DNA from: Inonotus obliquus
Taxonomy: Eukaryota; Basidiomycota; Agaricomycetes; Hymenochaetales; Hymenochaetaceae
Direction of reading: 5' to 3'
Assembly: GCA_032164295.1 (NCBI GenBank)
Contig: JAJHTX010000011.1
Location: 1,674,001 to 1,738,000 of the forward strand
Length of the DNA stretch: 64,000 bases
Below the pieces are notes generated by a model. The model did no database searches. It was given only the letters and a program-made list of their open reading frames with translations, and was not told where the DNA came from. The translations under genes were made by a program, and so were the position numbers. Positions 35,184-48,131 of this stretch are shown here, piece by piece (the stretch's first letter is position 1; each line of letters begins with the position of its first letter).

Positions 35184-36327
35184 TGTGAAAGAGTTATAGT
35201 AAGAGAGAAGAGATAGAGGCAAGGCAAGAGATGAGAGATGAAAAGATGAGGGAAGATGAAGAAATGGAAGAAGGGTAGGAGACATGGCTTGAAGTCATAT
35301 CATTACCAGTAGTCAGGTTGCGAATCAGATTCACTGACGCCGCAAGACGACTGTTCATTGGACGAAAAGAGGCGCTTCCTGGACTAAGACTAACTGGAGC
35401 CTTCTTGCCGATTTTTCCTTTGCTTCTGTTGGGAAAAAACCACCATGGGTTCGCCTTAGGAAACGGCCCTAGATCGGAGGTGACACATCCTGTACAGTAC
35501 TGGAGGGCGTTCGAGGCGAGCATCGCCAGTCTGTGCCTACATAGGCACGGGACAAGAGAAACCGAGCTGGGTCGGACTCGGACATATACAGTTGCAGTGG
35601 TGCAAAAGATCTCGGAGGCATCCTGATAAGAATGGAGGAAGTAGCCGCTGGATAAATTACCAATCCACAAGCAAGAGCGTATATTACTCTACTTCCATTT
35701 GAAAGGGTGAACTAGAAGGAGCCGGGTTTAAAAGATGAACTGGGCATGAAGAGATGCGAGGTGATTTGCCGTTGAACAATGAAAATGAAATGATCATATA
35801 CCAGATACGTCACGTGGACCCTGCTATCTCCGTTTGAGAATGGTTGTTCCGATCGGAAAATTAACTCCAAAAACCAAAGTAGGGGATAGATGCGCTAGCT
35901 GGGCTGATAGACAGGCCCGCCAATCAAATTGAGGACCACTCTTGAGTGCTCATCCAATGTTCGGGATCGGGAGAATGGCTGCTCGTCCAATGGGAGACCG
36001 AGAACCCAGCCAATGGCGAAAGCCACGTCTATCGTCGCATTAGATCTGTGCTACAGAGATCTAGCGACCGTAGGCTAACCTTAAGACTAAATCCATGCAA
36101 CATAGTTGCTGAAGAACGAACAGAGATGGGATTAAGCAACTTTCCCGCAATGTGAGATGTTGGGTACACAGATGATGAAATGGGAAACACCGAATGGTGA
36201 AATATTGAAAAATGTAATTTCCGTATAATCGTTTCTGTGAGAACGTGAGTTTAGGAGATGAAAGCGAGCAGTGGAAACGCACCATAGAGCTACATTTACA
36301 TTTACAAACTTAACAAAATGAAAGCAC
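35184..36327. other. Spacer upstream of the hydrolase gene
   Basis: No supported gene is seen. A 158-codon minus-strand frame at 35194-35670 is open, but it has a serine-rich end and no recognisable motif. It may be chance or the 5' leader of the hydrolase transcript. The rest, to the Sos7-like stop, shows nothing. Confidence 0.35.
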
Positions 36328-37642
36328 TCAGTATGACGACTGCCGAGATTGCATGACGTTGCGGGCACGTGCCAAGATAGACCGAATGAGGCCGGGAACG
36401 TCGTTGGACTGAACGTGACTCCCGATCAGGTCTGTAATGTTCAGGTCTGCAAGGACACGATCTGGCGAGACGATCGACGCGGCGGCCAATGAACGTGTAT
36501 TGGGGCGGAACAGCAGTGTGATACTTAACTTCGAGGGTTTGTTTTTTTTCTTCGAAGAGGATCGCGGTATCGCGTAGGTTAGCTGCAGCTCGTTCTCCGC
36601 CATGGCTTTGTACGATACAAGAGAAAAGAGCATGCGGTGGAGGGAGATAGACGTGCTGAACCTTCGTTATTCCAGGTGGTCAGATGAGCAACTACAATGA
36701 AGTCGATCGAGACGCTTACCATTGGTACATCCCACTGACCCGTTCGTCCTCTTCTTCCTGCTTCGATTGTCGAGCTTGCTCCTCCTTTGCAGCTCGTTCT
36801 ACGCGTAACCGTTCAATCTCCCTTGCGGTCTCTTGCATGCGTTCCTTAAGATTCTCCGAACGCTCGGCGTTGTCCAACAGCAGGTTGTCAAATGCAGTTA
36901 TTTGCGCCGTCTGTGATTCTAGCGTCGCACTAGCAGAAGCAGCAGATATACGCGTATCTTGCGGGTGTGAAGCACGCAATCGCACCAACGAGTGACGAGC
37001 ATCAAGGATCTCAGATGTTAATCGATTGAATTCGTCGGTGAGGGACTTTGCGAGTTTGTATCCTATGGAATGTTTTAGGATGAAACCAGTCCACGTCGCT
37101 GAGAACGTGCTTACTATCTTCGACATCCGCAGCGAGCTCGCGGAATTCCTTATTTCGGTCTGTAAGAAGCTCCTTCGCTGCCTTCAAGTTCGCCTTCTTG
37201 ACCTCGTTACTTCGACGGAGTTTCTCGTTATCGTCCACCGTAATGATCGAGGCATCGTCGCTCACAATTGTCTTGATGAACTTGTCCTTTGCGTACTGCT
37301 CGAGGTACCCGAACTTGAGCTTCCTCAGGAATGACTTGGTACATATAATCGTCAGTGGGCAAGCAAGAACGACCTAGTAGATATACTACTCACAACTTGT
37401 GCGGCTACTTCGCTTGCAATATGCTGTGGTGTCTGCCTAGGTGTAAACGGGGTTATGGGGTCGAATTCGTTAAACGTAGCTATCTTTTGTTCGAAGTTGG
37501 GTTCAGCGCTAGCGATACTTAATGGCGAGTTAGCGAATGCGGCCGCCAATGCCTTAGCCTGCTCTATTAAAGCATTCGCTTCGGGATTGTCGAGCGACGA
37601 GCGCGCAGAATTCGACGTTGTTGCCGTTGCTGGTTCTGCCAT
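36328..37642 (-). CDS. sos7: Sos7-like kinetochore coiled-coil protein
   Basis: Minus strand, starting MAEPATATTSNSARSSLDNP at 37642. Exon 1 ends HIASEVAAQV. After an intron it continues SFLRKLKFGYLEQYAKDKFI, then VDDNEKLRRSNEVKKANLKA. The next exon (36716-37062) is coiled coil (YKLAKSLTDEFNRLTSEIL, ITAFDNLLLDNAERSENLKE and onwards). The last exon reads MAENELQLTYAIP and ends at 36328 (NVMQSRQSSY). The FL-KLKF-YLEQ...K-KFI block followed by coiled coil matches the fungal Sos7 family, which pairs with Spc7/KNL1 at kinetochores. The splice into the last exon is uncertain: the strongest donor leaves the frame shifted, and a weaker donor restores it. It is divergent from a kinesin gene. Confidence 0.6.
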
Positions 37643-37817
37643 TGTGGACCGTGTCAAAGACTTGAGTTGTCGTGTCGTGTGTCGTGGAGGACAAACCACA
37701 GTGGACAACGCGGTCACGCGTGTCACGTGATCGAGAATCGGGCTGCGCCTTTTGGTTCGCTTTTGGTTCCGTCGCTTGTCGTTACTGTTGACGGCTTAAA
37801 GCTTTCCTTAACGTCCA
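37643..37817. promoter_or_regulatory. Bidirectional promoter, Sos7-like / kinesin
   Basis: Only 175 bp separate the two start codons on opposite strands, so both genes must share this promoter region. No TATA box is evident. Confidence 0.5.
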
Positions 37818-40800
37818 TGGCCACCAAAATACGGATCGCGGCGCGTCTGCGTCCGAATATCCCTGGAGAAATTCTCGATAATGCCGTAGGCGTCGAAAAC
37901 GATGAGACGGGCTCATTCGTAACGATGACCCATCCCCGAGATCATACCCAGAGATTCAAGTTCCCTTTCTCGTCATGCTACGGCTCGGACTCTACCCAAG
38001 AGGAAATTTATGCGAATGATGTTAGACCTTTGTTGGATATTGTCTTTAGTGGCGTGGTGAGCACACAAGCTGTATTATTCGCGTAGCCACCGCTGATGTA
38101 TGACACGTATTTCTGATAATCTAGACGGTTACTGTCTTTGCCTATGGTGTGACCTCGTCTGGTAAAACACATACAATACAAGGAACAAAAGTTCAGCCTG
38201 GAATTATCCCCCGAGTTGTCCATGTAAGTGTCCCCTCCCCTCGTAGTTCAGTTCGCAAGTCATTCTGATTGAACCTCGCTTGGATAAGGACGTCTTCGAG
38301 CGAAGTAGGACCGTTGACGACTCCGAAGTCAGCATATCCGTCTCCTATATGGAAATCTATAAAGAGGAGGCTTATGACCTTTTGGTCGACCGGGACAGCG
38401 TTGCGTTGCCTTTTTTTTCAAATGCTTGATTTCTGACGCTCTCCACAGGCCCCGAAGTTGCCCATCAGGGAAGATGCTTCCGGGCAAGTCTTCGTCGCGC
38501 ATTTGAGCTCGATACCAATTTCGGACGTGTCAGAATTTGATAAAATATTCTCGTAAGTAATTTACTCTCAACACCAATTCTGAGTAATCATCCGATCGAT
38601 CCCAGCTCAGCGAACAAGCGTCGTTCTGTTGGCTCAACAAATTTGAACCGCTCGTCGTCACGCTCCCATGCAATACTCACGCTCCACGTAAAGATGGTGG
38701 ACCAAGCCGCAGACCAAAGTAACTGTCAAATCGAACAATGGCCTTGCTGAATAGCGTGCTGATCACCTTTTATCCAGCGATGACTGGCAAGATCAATCTC
38801 GTGGACCTTGCCGGATCGGAGAACAATAAAGTCCGTAAGAGTTGGATGTGTGCATTGTTTGATAGTATTGATGACATTTACCTCTAGTTGACAGGAAATG
38901 ATCCATCCCGCATGGCTGAATCGGCTGCAATAAACAAGTCTTTGAGTGTGCTCGGTCAAGTGGTTCATGCCTTGAACCAGGGGGCGGTACGGAGTCTGCT
39001 TCCTCACAAAGCGATATTCTGACGTCCCTTTCAGTCACGAGTTCCATATAGGAATTCGAAACTCACTAGGATCTTGCAAGATGCACTAGGTGGAAATGCA
39101 GTCGGTTTGCTCATCTGTAACTTGGCTCCCGGCACGAAGTTTAGACAGGATACGTGGAATACGCTCAAGTATTACTGGTGTTTATTCTCGCCTTATTTTT
39201 TATTGATTAGACCTTAGCTTCGCGACTCGGACCAAGGAGATCGAGAACAAACCCGTCGTGAATGTTCGCGGTGAGTACCCTGTCATGTCTCCTGGTCCAT
39301 TCTAAACTATGCGCCTAGATAACCAACCTGCAGCAAAGCCCCATTTCGCAGCACTTGCACCCACGACACTATCTCTGCCTCCGGCAAATGTTCCTTCGTC
39401 ATCTCGTGCGAAAATTTGCTTTACCTTTCCAGAGGCCTCCACTAACTTACTGAGTCGCTCCAGGTCAAGCAGGTCGTCCTTCTCTCTTACCTACGGCTGC
39501 CTCATCCAAACTTCTCGGTCCTTCAAAGGGAAAAATATCTACGCTTGGAGTTGGAGGGTCGAGTGGATTCCAGGGTTTTGCAATGGCACCACCCGCGGGT
39601 AGCAACGGTGCGAGAAAGAAAATAAGCTCTGAATCCGATGATGCAAGCGACCGTAGGAACAGCGATCGCGGCAATAGTAGTGGATCGGGGATTCTAGGAA
39701 TGACCGAGGAAGAGATTGACGAACGAGTGAGCGGTCTCTTTTGGCGCCAAACTCCGAGCACTTGAACCTAACAAATTTTTTGCCGCAGATTGCCAGAGCC
39801 GTGGAAATGGAGGTTGCGCGACGTCTCGAGGAGCGCGAGCGTCGCAGAGAGGCAGAGGAAAGGAAGGAAGTCGAGAAACAACTGCTGGACGTCGTACAGG
39901 AGGAAGACAGTCGCCGGTCGACTCCGGAAGTTGTTCTACCTGATGAAATAAGTCGGCCAGCCACGTCGGCTACATCTCATTCACTTCCATCAGGTGTTCT
40001 CACTCCTCTTCTCAAGCGACATGAAGACCTGGACAACGAATTGAAGCGACGGCTTGCTGAGCTTGAACAGAAGTAGTAAGTGACACACACAGTCCCTGAG
40101 AGAACAAATAGCTAACAGGACAGTGTCCGGATCTTCTTGTGGAAAATGGCGCGAATAGCGAGCAGGACAATCGCGAAGCGCAACTCGCTGATGTCCTTTC
40201 TCCTGCGTCGAAGAAGAAAACAGGGCGCGCATACGTTGCCCTCGCTCGGGCGCATTCTGAAAAGTACGTGTAATAATCCGAGACCTTGAGAATTGAGAAG
40301 AGAGACATTGACGGAGACCCGTTTCATTTTCTGTGTTCACAGGGGTAATTTGCAGGTTGCGCTCAATTTGTACAAGAAGGCGGAGTCATACGTGCCAGAC
40401 AATACAAAGCTCAAGCAGCGGTACGTATATACATTGTGCAATAGTTTTTGCGTCGCGTGCTCATGGAGATATATTGAACCTCTTACAGCGTCCTCGAGAT
40501 TGAACATGCTGTAAAGAGTAATATAGAGTTCGCACCTGCATCAAAGAAGACGAAGGGTAAATCAAAGAAGGTGAAGGGCGTTCATTCGAGAACGAAATCG
40601 GAGCAGGCTTCTACCGCCGATGCTGTATGTATAACGGAAACTAGCGGGCCTGAGGACGACGATCGCGATGGAGACTCTGATGACGATGAGAATTACTTGT
40701 CCGCCGGAAGTCTTGACGATGGGTGCGGACGAGGTAAGAAGAAGAAAGGTACAGGATCGAGGAGAAAAGGAGGGGCTCGGTCTCGAGGACGAAGTCGCCC

Positions 40801-40978
40801 GGCGCCCTTGAGGGAGGCAACGAATAGTCCGCATAAGCAGAAGCGTGTTGCTAAGGGAGACGGATCGGATGAAGAGGAGACGCCGCCGAAGAAGCAGAAG
40901 AAGGGGAGGAAAGAGAAGAAGATTGCTGTCAGTGTTTGTAGCGACGAGGATGGTGAGTGGGTTCCAACGAGCGCGTAG
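37818..40978 (+). CDS. Kinesin-10/KID-like motor protein with TPR-like tail
   Basis: Many short exons. The N-terminal motor domain starts MATKIRIAARLRPNIPG. It has P-loop GVTSSGKTHT (consensus GQTxSGKT), switch I region NLNRSSSRSHAIL, switch II LVDLAGSEN, and the YRNSKLTRILQDALGGN and LLICNLAPG segments. The neck is followed by a low-complexity linker (LPPANVPSSS), a charged coiled coil (ARRLEERERRREAEERKEVE), and a motif reading ALARAHSEKGNLQVALNLYK and ending PDN, which fits one TPR unit. A very basic, acidic-patched, nuclear-type tail ends VPTSA. An N-terminal motor with a basic chromatin-type tail suggests the chromokinesin (kinesin-10) group; subfamily is a judgement by layout. Divergent from a kinetochore gene, so a mitotic role is plausible. 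Confidence 0.85.
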
Positions 40979-42362
40979 GCGTTGGAGAAGATGTGAATAT
41001 TAGCGGTGATGATCATGACCTACGCCTTGTGGTGAGTATCCTGTCGATGCACGCTGGCCGATGAATGATGATGATGAACAGGCACTATAGTACTGCTCTG
41101 ACTTTTGTTTCGATTTCGTTTCTTGCTCGGACTCTTTCTTGGTACGAAAGTAGATGTAATATTTTCTCGTGGATACAGTAGCCCAGTTCACCTCGCTCAC
41201 CATGATTGCATGATATGTTTGAATCGTCAGGTATGGTTATTTTCTCACTCACCAAGCAATCACGGTGGTCACTTTTATTGGAGTTCATTGATAATACGAG
41301 TGAGTGGAGAGCCATGTGAGACCCACGTGAAAGCACTTTTGCGATTACGTAACTCATCATTCTTAAATTTCAATTTGAATGGTTGCCCTCTCTTCCACTA
41401 ATTCTACCTCATTCATCCATATTACGTTCCCTACTCTAAAACCTTCTTCGATTTTGTTGGAAATATGCATAATAGCATCACTGACACTGAGATCGTCTTT
41501 CTGATTCCAGGAACTCCGAATATGGACTCTGCTTTTCGCTGAGGTGATTCGCAGATATGCGTAGAGCTGCAGACGGACTTTGGTTCATCGGATACATTCA
41601 TTAGCAAGGTCACTGGAAGAATCTGCCGTGTTATTATTGGCTGCTATCTATTGTCGACGAGGCACTGCGCTTCTAGCTCCTGATGCGCCTGCTGCGGATT
41701 CATATGTTTTGCCACGCCGTGGCCTATGAACTCGTATGACATTAGTCAACATCTTCCGCTCGCTATCTCCAACATGGGAAAGAGAAAAGCGATGATGGAA
41801 GATTGAAGCGGCTAAAACCGACAATGACGGAACGGGATGCGACACCGTGGGTAATCTTAGGCCATTACAGGACTGAATAGCGCGTATCGCAGGAGGCTAT
41901 TCATGTGAAGGACGAAATCTTGCAGAAGATCAACGTTCGCCGCACCTCTAAAGAGCCATTATGTGTTAGCTATGAGAGGAACAAACAGATGTAGGTGATA
42001 TAGCTGACCGCCGAGGATGCCGAGTGAAAGTGGCCTTCCCAAGAAAGCGCGTTGAGATCTCACGCGTGATTAATGGGTGCCGGATGGATGGGAAAATCTA
42101 TGCGAAACGAAGTGCCCAGCCACGCCGACGCCGACGGGCCAACTGGCTGTATGGGTTTCACGCCAGTGCTCCATTGACTCTCGCACGGTCTTCGGCTTAT
42201 AGAGCCGTCCGCAGCGTTTTCCTGCATCACTCGACGATCGTCTCCCCTCCCTCTTAACCCTCAACCTCAGGTCTTCCTGTCGGTCCCAACGACTTCGTCT
42301 ATACCCTATTTCTCTCGTTGTTGCTATCTCCGGCCCTTATTTTCCCTCATTACGCCGTCGTC
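40979..42362. other. Spacer between kinesin and cytochrome b561-type gene
   Basis: No gene is supported. Several short open frames (41085-41401, 42024-42257) overlap on both strands with no family pattern. The 3' part (about 42170-42360) is C/T-rich, as in promoters of strongly transcribed fungal genes. Confidence 0.4.
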
Positions 42363-43455
42363 ATGTCCGAATTCTTTCTCCCCATCGATAAACAACTCAG
42401 GAAGCATGCTCTCCTTTGCTCCATCGGGTTCATTGTCCTCTTACCTCTCGGAGCTCTCGTAGGACGCTACCTTCGAACTTTCACCGGCAGGCATGTATCT
42501 CTTCCATCCCACCTATCGCAAAGAAAAAGAGGATAGTTGACTGATGATTATTGTGGAATAGGTGGTTCTGGGCACATTCGTTCCTCCAGTTCCTCGTTGC
42601 TGGGCCCGTAATTTTCGCCGGATGGTATTACGGATACAAATCCACCGCATCCCTGAACACTGGCGGACATTTTGTGGATCCTCATAAGGTCCGTAATTTA
42701 CTGTGTATCGTCATCTCCTCTTCCGACACTGTCACCGCCATTGCTCCTTTTCTAACTTGATGGTTCCCGTCTTCGCTGCGGGGAGACCAATAAGCTACTG
42801 TGGTTATCCACACATTTGGCGCGGCGTCAGGATGTATTCGTCGCGTTGCTGTGTTGTCGAGATGATGAGAGAAAAGGGGACGAAAAAAAGCTCCCGGCTG
42901 GCTTTACAACTTTCTTTCTCAATTTCTCAATTGCTATGAATTATGTGCTAATTCTCGTCTCCTCCCCTCACTTCCGCGAACCGTACCTGATTCCATTTCC
43001 ACCAATCCGAATACAGAAAATTGGCTTAGCACTTCTCATCCTCTACCTCCTCCAAATCCTCCTCGGTGCTGTCATCCATGTGTTCAAAACTCCCCGATTC
43101 CTGAACGGTCGACGTCCGCCTCAGAATTATTTCCACGCCATCTTAGGATTGGCGATTATTGCTCTTGCAGCATATCAAGTACATTATGGACTTGTGACAG
43201 AGTACTACATGTCCACGCAAGATGGGTCAATTTTACCGAAATCGGCTATGAATGCTTGGATTGCAATGACGGTGGTGAGTGCCTATGTGTACCCGTGATT
43301 AATAATTGGTCCCTGACGTCTGTCTCCCTTTCTTTCTCGATTTTGCGCAGATTTTCTGGTCGTTGTACGCAATCGGACTTGCTTTGCTCCCTCGCCAGTA
43401 CGGCCAGGAAGCAGCAAACAGAGAAGCAGCTACCAGAATTCCAGAGAAAGCTTGA
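42363..43455 (+). CDS. Cytochrome b561-type transmembrane protein
   Basis: Exons: MSEFFLPIDKQLRKHALLCS to FTGR (from 42363); WFWAHSFLQFLVAGPVIFAG to DPHK (to about 42689); KIGLALLILYLLQILLGAVI to WIAMTV; and IFWSLYAIGLALLPRQYGQE, ending PEKA at 43455. Joined, about 200 residues with five or more hydrophobic spans. Histidines sit at the expected helix positions: AHSF, PHKK, VIHVF and YFHAILG. This is the four-histidine, two-heme layout of the cytochrome b561 core, which moves electrons across membranes (ascorbate or ferric reduction in the family). There is no DOMON or cellobiose-dehydrogenase domain upstream. The second intron (about 42690-43015) is roughly 330 bp, unusually long for this genome. 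Confidence 0.82.
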
Positions 43456-44306
43456 TTCTATAAATACATAATTTGGGCAATCCACTTCCGTTCCATATCA
43501 GTATATCCTTTTATTCCTTGACTTCGAGTACGACCGTATAAGTTTGGTATTGCTCACTGTTGACTCTGTTCTGTCGTTGATTGTTACGCAACCAGTTCGT
43601 CATCATCTAATACTAGATAAGATAGATAAAAATGATACGATGGTCTTGTCATGTTTATTCGAGGAAGTAGACTTGCGGACAGTCCCTTTTATAAAATATT
43701 CTCTTTCTATACGACAGTCTGTGTAATAGAAGGGGAGGTGGGTATCAAAGCACGATTGTCGTGACACAACAGCGAGGGTAACAGCGAGGCGGTAAACTTT
43801 GAAAGCGAAAGAGAGAAATTGGAAGAATAATAAAAAGAGAAATTGTACAGGATAGGTGCGGAGCGGAATCCGCAAGACAGTCCGTGGGACCATCGTTTAT
43901 GAAAGAGCGGAATGCTGCTCAAAAGCAAAGCAATCAATACGTTAGATCAAAGTGTAATGGTAAGAAGATCAGAAGGTGTAGGGGATGGGAACACGGAAAA
44001 ATTTAGAAATAAGAACGAAGTGTCCGGAGGTTCCGGCTAGTGAACACAATTATTGGTCGATAGCAACGTGAAACTCAGGTTTATTCGGGGAAGTGGAGGG
44101 GTAGATGAGAAACGTAGGATTACGTGAAAAATCGGGAGAAGCGAAGTCCTCCTGGGTTTGTGAACACATTCCTTGATTAGCCCTCAGAAGGCACTAAGCA
44201 GGGCGAATGGGGAATAGGAGACGACCAAGAAAGGAACGACTCGAAAAGTCTTCAACGTGATTTCCCTTCCCTTTCTTTTCTTTTTTCTTTTTTATCGAGC
44301 TTGAGT
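43456..44306. other. Convergent spacer
   Basis: No gene is seen. It lies between the 3' ends of the b561-type gene and the minus-strand PTOV-like gene. It is purine-rich on the plus strand from about 43730. Confidence 0.4.
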
Positions 44307-45577
44307 CTACCAGGTACGAGTGGAGCCAGGAGAAGTACTGCCAGAGCCATCGGTGGTGTCATCAAACATCGACCAATCAAAGGGTGCTGCAGCCAAAGCA
44401 GCGCGTAACGTCGTCGACGTTGCCGTTCCCATAGCCGACGCTGTCATCATCGTTCCTTCGCCACTCCCAGAAAAAATGTCCATTTGCGGTTTCGTGTTGG
44501 TATTGGCATTGCTGCTGTAGTTCTGAGAATATGCTTGGGATTGATGGTACGACCGAGCTTGGTATGATGCTGATGGCGACGTCATTGGAAAGCCATGCGG
44601 TGGTCGTATGGAGCGCATAGTTCCGGAGGCCGTCGCCGACGAGTCGTCGCGACGTAGCTGAACCCGGCCGTGTTCGGTATGGTGCTGAACATGACCTATT
44701 TGGTTCTGTCCCACAACTGAGCCAGCATCATACGAGCCAGATCCGGGATCAGCTAGCGGGGCAAAACTCGATAAATCCATGCTACCAGTAAACTCTGGTA
44801 TTCCGCCTCCCGCTGTTGCAGGAAGACCGGAAGGGACAGTACTAGTGCTGGAACCCGCGTCGTTATCCGGTAGGACACCTACGAAGTCTGGGAAGGGCGT
44901 GTCAATGAAGATAGCACCTACGAGAAGACCCGTGGAGATGCTGTTGGGATAGATGAGAATCCCTGCACCGTTGCGCGTCTCATGCGACCCTGAGTTCGGC
45001 CATGGCGTTATGCAAATCTAAATATAGAAAATAAGCAGAGGAACGAACACAAAGGTGAGACAGAAAGGAAATGAACGCATACCAGATGATTCTCACTGAG
45101 CACCACCGAGAGCGATCGGAAACGAGTCTCGTTGGCAACAGATCCTGGACTACCTACTCCTCCAGCTGCATGTCGGTCAGGCATGAACATGCATAGCGGC
45201 ACTTCGTTGCGCGTCACCCAGGCTTGCACATCTGAGAGAGGGCACGCAGGCTGAGTGACATGCATGTCAAATTGCTTCGGCCAGATATCTGTGCGGCTAC
45301 TCCTCGTCGGAAAAGTACAAGTCAGGAACACAAAGAAAACTCGACGCGACACGAAGCAATATTACAGGAAATGGGGGCGAAGGCAGTTGTACTTACTTGT
45401 CACCTTCAGTCTCTGCGGACGAGACGAACAATCGCTGTTGTCCATCCGGCGATTGAAAGAGGTTGATGCCTTGCAGAAGGAACGTTCCACGCCAAGGACG
45501 GGTGCGGACTCTCCGTCCGTTAGACAGTTGAGCAGGAGGGACAATCGTATCGAAAGGGGTGGGAAGCCGAAACACCA
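44307..45577 (-). CDS. PTOV/SPOC-like domain protein with Q/S/T-rich tail (putative transcription cofactor)
   Basis: Minus strand, starting MVFRLPTPFDTIVPPAQLSN at 45577. Exon 1 holds RPWRGTFLLQGINLFQSPDG. Exon 2 holds TDIWPKQFDMHVTQPACPLS, VQAWVTRNEVPLCMFMPD and FRSLSVVLSENHL. Exon 3 begins ICITPWPNSGSHETRNGAGI, then LIYPNSISTGLLVGAIFIDT, followed by a disordered Ser/Gly/Thr/Gln-rich tail ending STRTW. The W-x-G start, WPKQFDM helix lead, LSVVLSEN..ICITPWP strand pair and ILIYPN..GLLVGAI strands follow the order seen in the PTOV/MED25 activator-interaction and SPOC beta-barrels. I infer a Mediator- or Spen-type cofactor; no von Willebrand domain is visible upstream. A 2.5-kb gene-free upstream region suggests complex control. 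The family call is tentative. Confidence 0.5.
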
Positions 45578-48131
45578 TCTTAGATATCGGCTGCAAAGAA
45601 GGAGCTGCAGGTGTACTCCAAGTCCGGGGTCGGATCGTAGTAAGCGATGCGATATGTATGGGTGAACAGAAAGGCAGCAAGCACAGGGGGTAACGACTTT
45701 TAATAGTAAGGGGTTAAGCTGACGATGATAGGAGCACTACTGGGAAAAGAGGGGCTAGGGGAAAGGAGCGGCTCTAAAAGAGTGGCCTCGAAGGACGTGT
45801 CCGACAGTCAGTCCGCTAGTCAAGTGGACCCGAAAGGGGCAGCGAAATCGAAATGAAACGATTAAGGTCAGTGGCACAGAATTTAGCGAAGACGAAGGCG
45901 AGAAACAGCGCGCGCGGAGAAGACAGAGCGATGGAGCGAGGTAGACAGAGAAAGAATTGGGCTATTCTGAAAGGTAGGCGACGATTTTTCTTACTCCCGT
46001 CCTGCAGACTCCATCCTTTTTAAGTATACCTAGCAAGAAAGACAAAAAGATGTAAGAAGCCTGCTGGATGTGAGGAGGGGATTCCGAAATATGCGCGAGG
46101 TAAAGTCCGTCGCTTGGCAGAAGAGGTATGTAGGAGGCAGTAATAATGATTGACTGATGTGAAACAACGACAACGATGCCGCAGCACACACGCTCGCAGA
46201 AAATTATGAGAAGAAGTATTGTTGAGCGAGAGACGGGATGAGTAGGGTAGTTGGCGCGTGGTAGCGGTAGGGGTATGAGGTACGAGGTGAATTATGGATA
46301 TAGAAATTGAAATCGCGTGGTCGAGGAGGGCTCGGAGGATAAGAAGACAGTAGTCGGAAACGAAGGAAGAAATAAATGATGATGATGATGATTGTCCGTC
46401 TGTGAGTCAATGACGGTGTGTGGTGTGTGCCTGGTGGTGAAGTAAGGAGGGGTTGCTGTGGTCGAGTAATTAAGAACAAAGCTGCATATGAACGAAGAAG
46501 ACTCGTCGTCGTGCGGTGCGACGGGTGCGACGACGTCCCCAATTGAATAAGAGTTGAGTTAGTGAATTGGAATTAGGAGTTAGAGAGAAGATTGAGGAGC
46601 GGACGTCTCTGCGATCAGGCACGGAATGGCGCACTTCTCAAAGCTTCTATGGATGGAGTGTCTCCCGTGCGTGCTTGTCTCACCTTGATGCAATGAAAGG
46701 AGAAACAAGCAAGAGAGACAGAGGGACGTTCTCGGACTCGAAAATCACGGGCAGGGATTTTCTCTCGTGGCGGGGATTGCCTCCGGATCTGCCACCGATT
46801 CAGGGTACACTCGTTGTTGAGGAAACAGGAGAGCGAGAATGGCGACGGTGAAAGGGAGGACGGTGACAGGGAACCAGATATACGGACGAACGGACGAAAG
46901 GGACGCAAAAGAAAGATCGACAGGAGGACAAAGCAGCCATATAGTCGTTCTGTCCGGTGGGAAGCATGTATCTTAGAGTTTGCTCTGGTATCTGTATCCT
47001 TTGAGAGACAAGCCTTCAGGCTATCTCGGGTTTCTCACCTACATCCATCAAATTGAAGAGGAATGATAATGAGCAGATTACGAGCCACGAACCATATGGA
47101 CGAACTGAATAAAGAAGAAAGGAGATAAAGTTGAAAGGTCAAGCTCAGGTTTCACAGCCATAACCAGCGACAGAGACGGATACAGATGGAGACTTGGGAA
47201 CCAGTAGTTTGTCGCAGCAACTCTCCGACGCGCGAGTAGCGTTGCGTGTGTATCGAAGAGACAGGCGCCTCCGCAGCATCCATCTAGTGCTAGTCCAGTA
47301 AACGTCATTAGAAAGGCTAGCATCTCAAAAGAGTACACAGAAAGGGGAAGAGGAGGAGAACAAGAGAGTCAAGACAACCGTCACGAGCGGTCCGGAGGAT
47401 CGCGACCAGCGGCAACGCAACGACGACGAGAGACGAGCGGTCGTTGAGTTGTGAGTGCCGCTTGGGTACAACCGTCCGATGACGCCGAGGGATTCATGGA
47501 ATAATATTACGATGAGTGTTCTTTTTGCGAGGACTAGCTCTGGTTAGTTGTATGTCCCTTGTTGCGATGCGAAGAGAGCGGCGAGCCACATGGCTGTAAG
47601 AGATAAACATCCTCTCGTGAGTACAGTCCTCAAACATCTCATCTCTCGGAAGCTCGGATTTAACGCTTTCATGGGAAGCAATGTGATAGAAGCCTAGGCT
47701 CACAAAAGAAATAATTCCGAGTCGAGTTGATGACTATCTCTCGCTATCTTTCTTTCGCGCTATAAGGAGTTATCTTTACTAGCTGTGCGTACATCCCTCG
47801 TAAATACACGTAAGTACATTAACTTAGCACTGACTGAGAAATCAAATACATCAAGGGATTCGGATTGAACTGGTAGGGAAAGATGTGTGATGCTTGCATC
47901 AGAAAATCAAACCAAAATAATGAAAGAAAAGGAAATTGTCCTTGACGGTTGAGATACGGTGTCGCACATCGAGCATCGCCTAGCCGATAGCTCGTCGGAT
48001 GAATAATTTTTACGTAGAACTAATGGATTTCTTTTCTCCACTGGGTGCTCAGCCTCGTGCCTCGCACTCCAATTCCGAAGGGTAAAGCGAAGAAAGAGCA
48101 GATAAACGAGCCCCCCTTCAACTCCCTGATA
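45578..48131. other. Long gene-free, purine-rich region
   Basis: About 2.5 kb with no supported gene. It is the upstream region of the PTOV-like gene and the downstream region of the CCCH zinc-finger gene. The plus strand is strongly purine-biased (for example 45720-45960, 46840-46950), and a short atg microsatellite occurs near 46377-46391. Open frames up to 112 codons lack family patterns. A long 5' leader or regulatory region is possible. Confidence 0.45.

Noticed and set aside
35194..35670. 158-codon minus-strand frame upstream of the hydrolase
   Set aside because: Low-complexity Ser-rich end, no motif, overlaps the likely leader; kept only as a note in the spacer entry.
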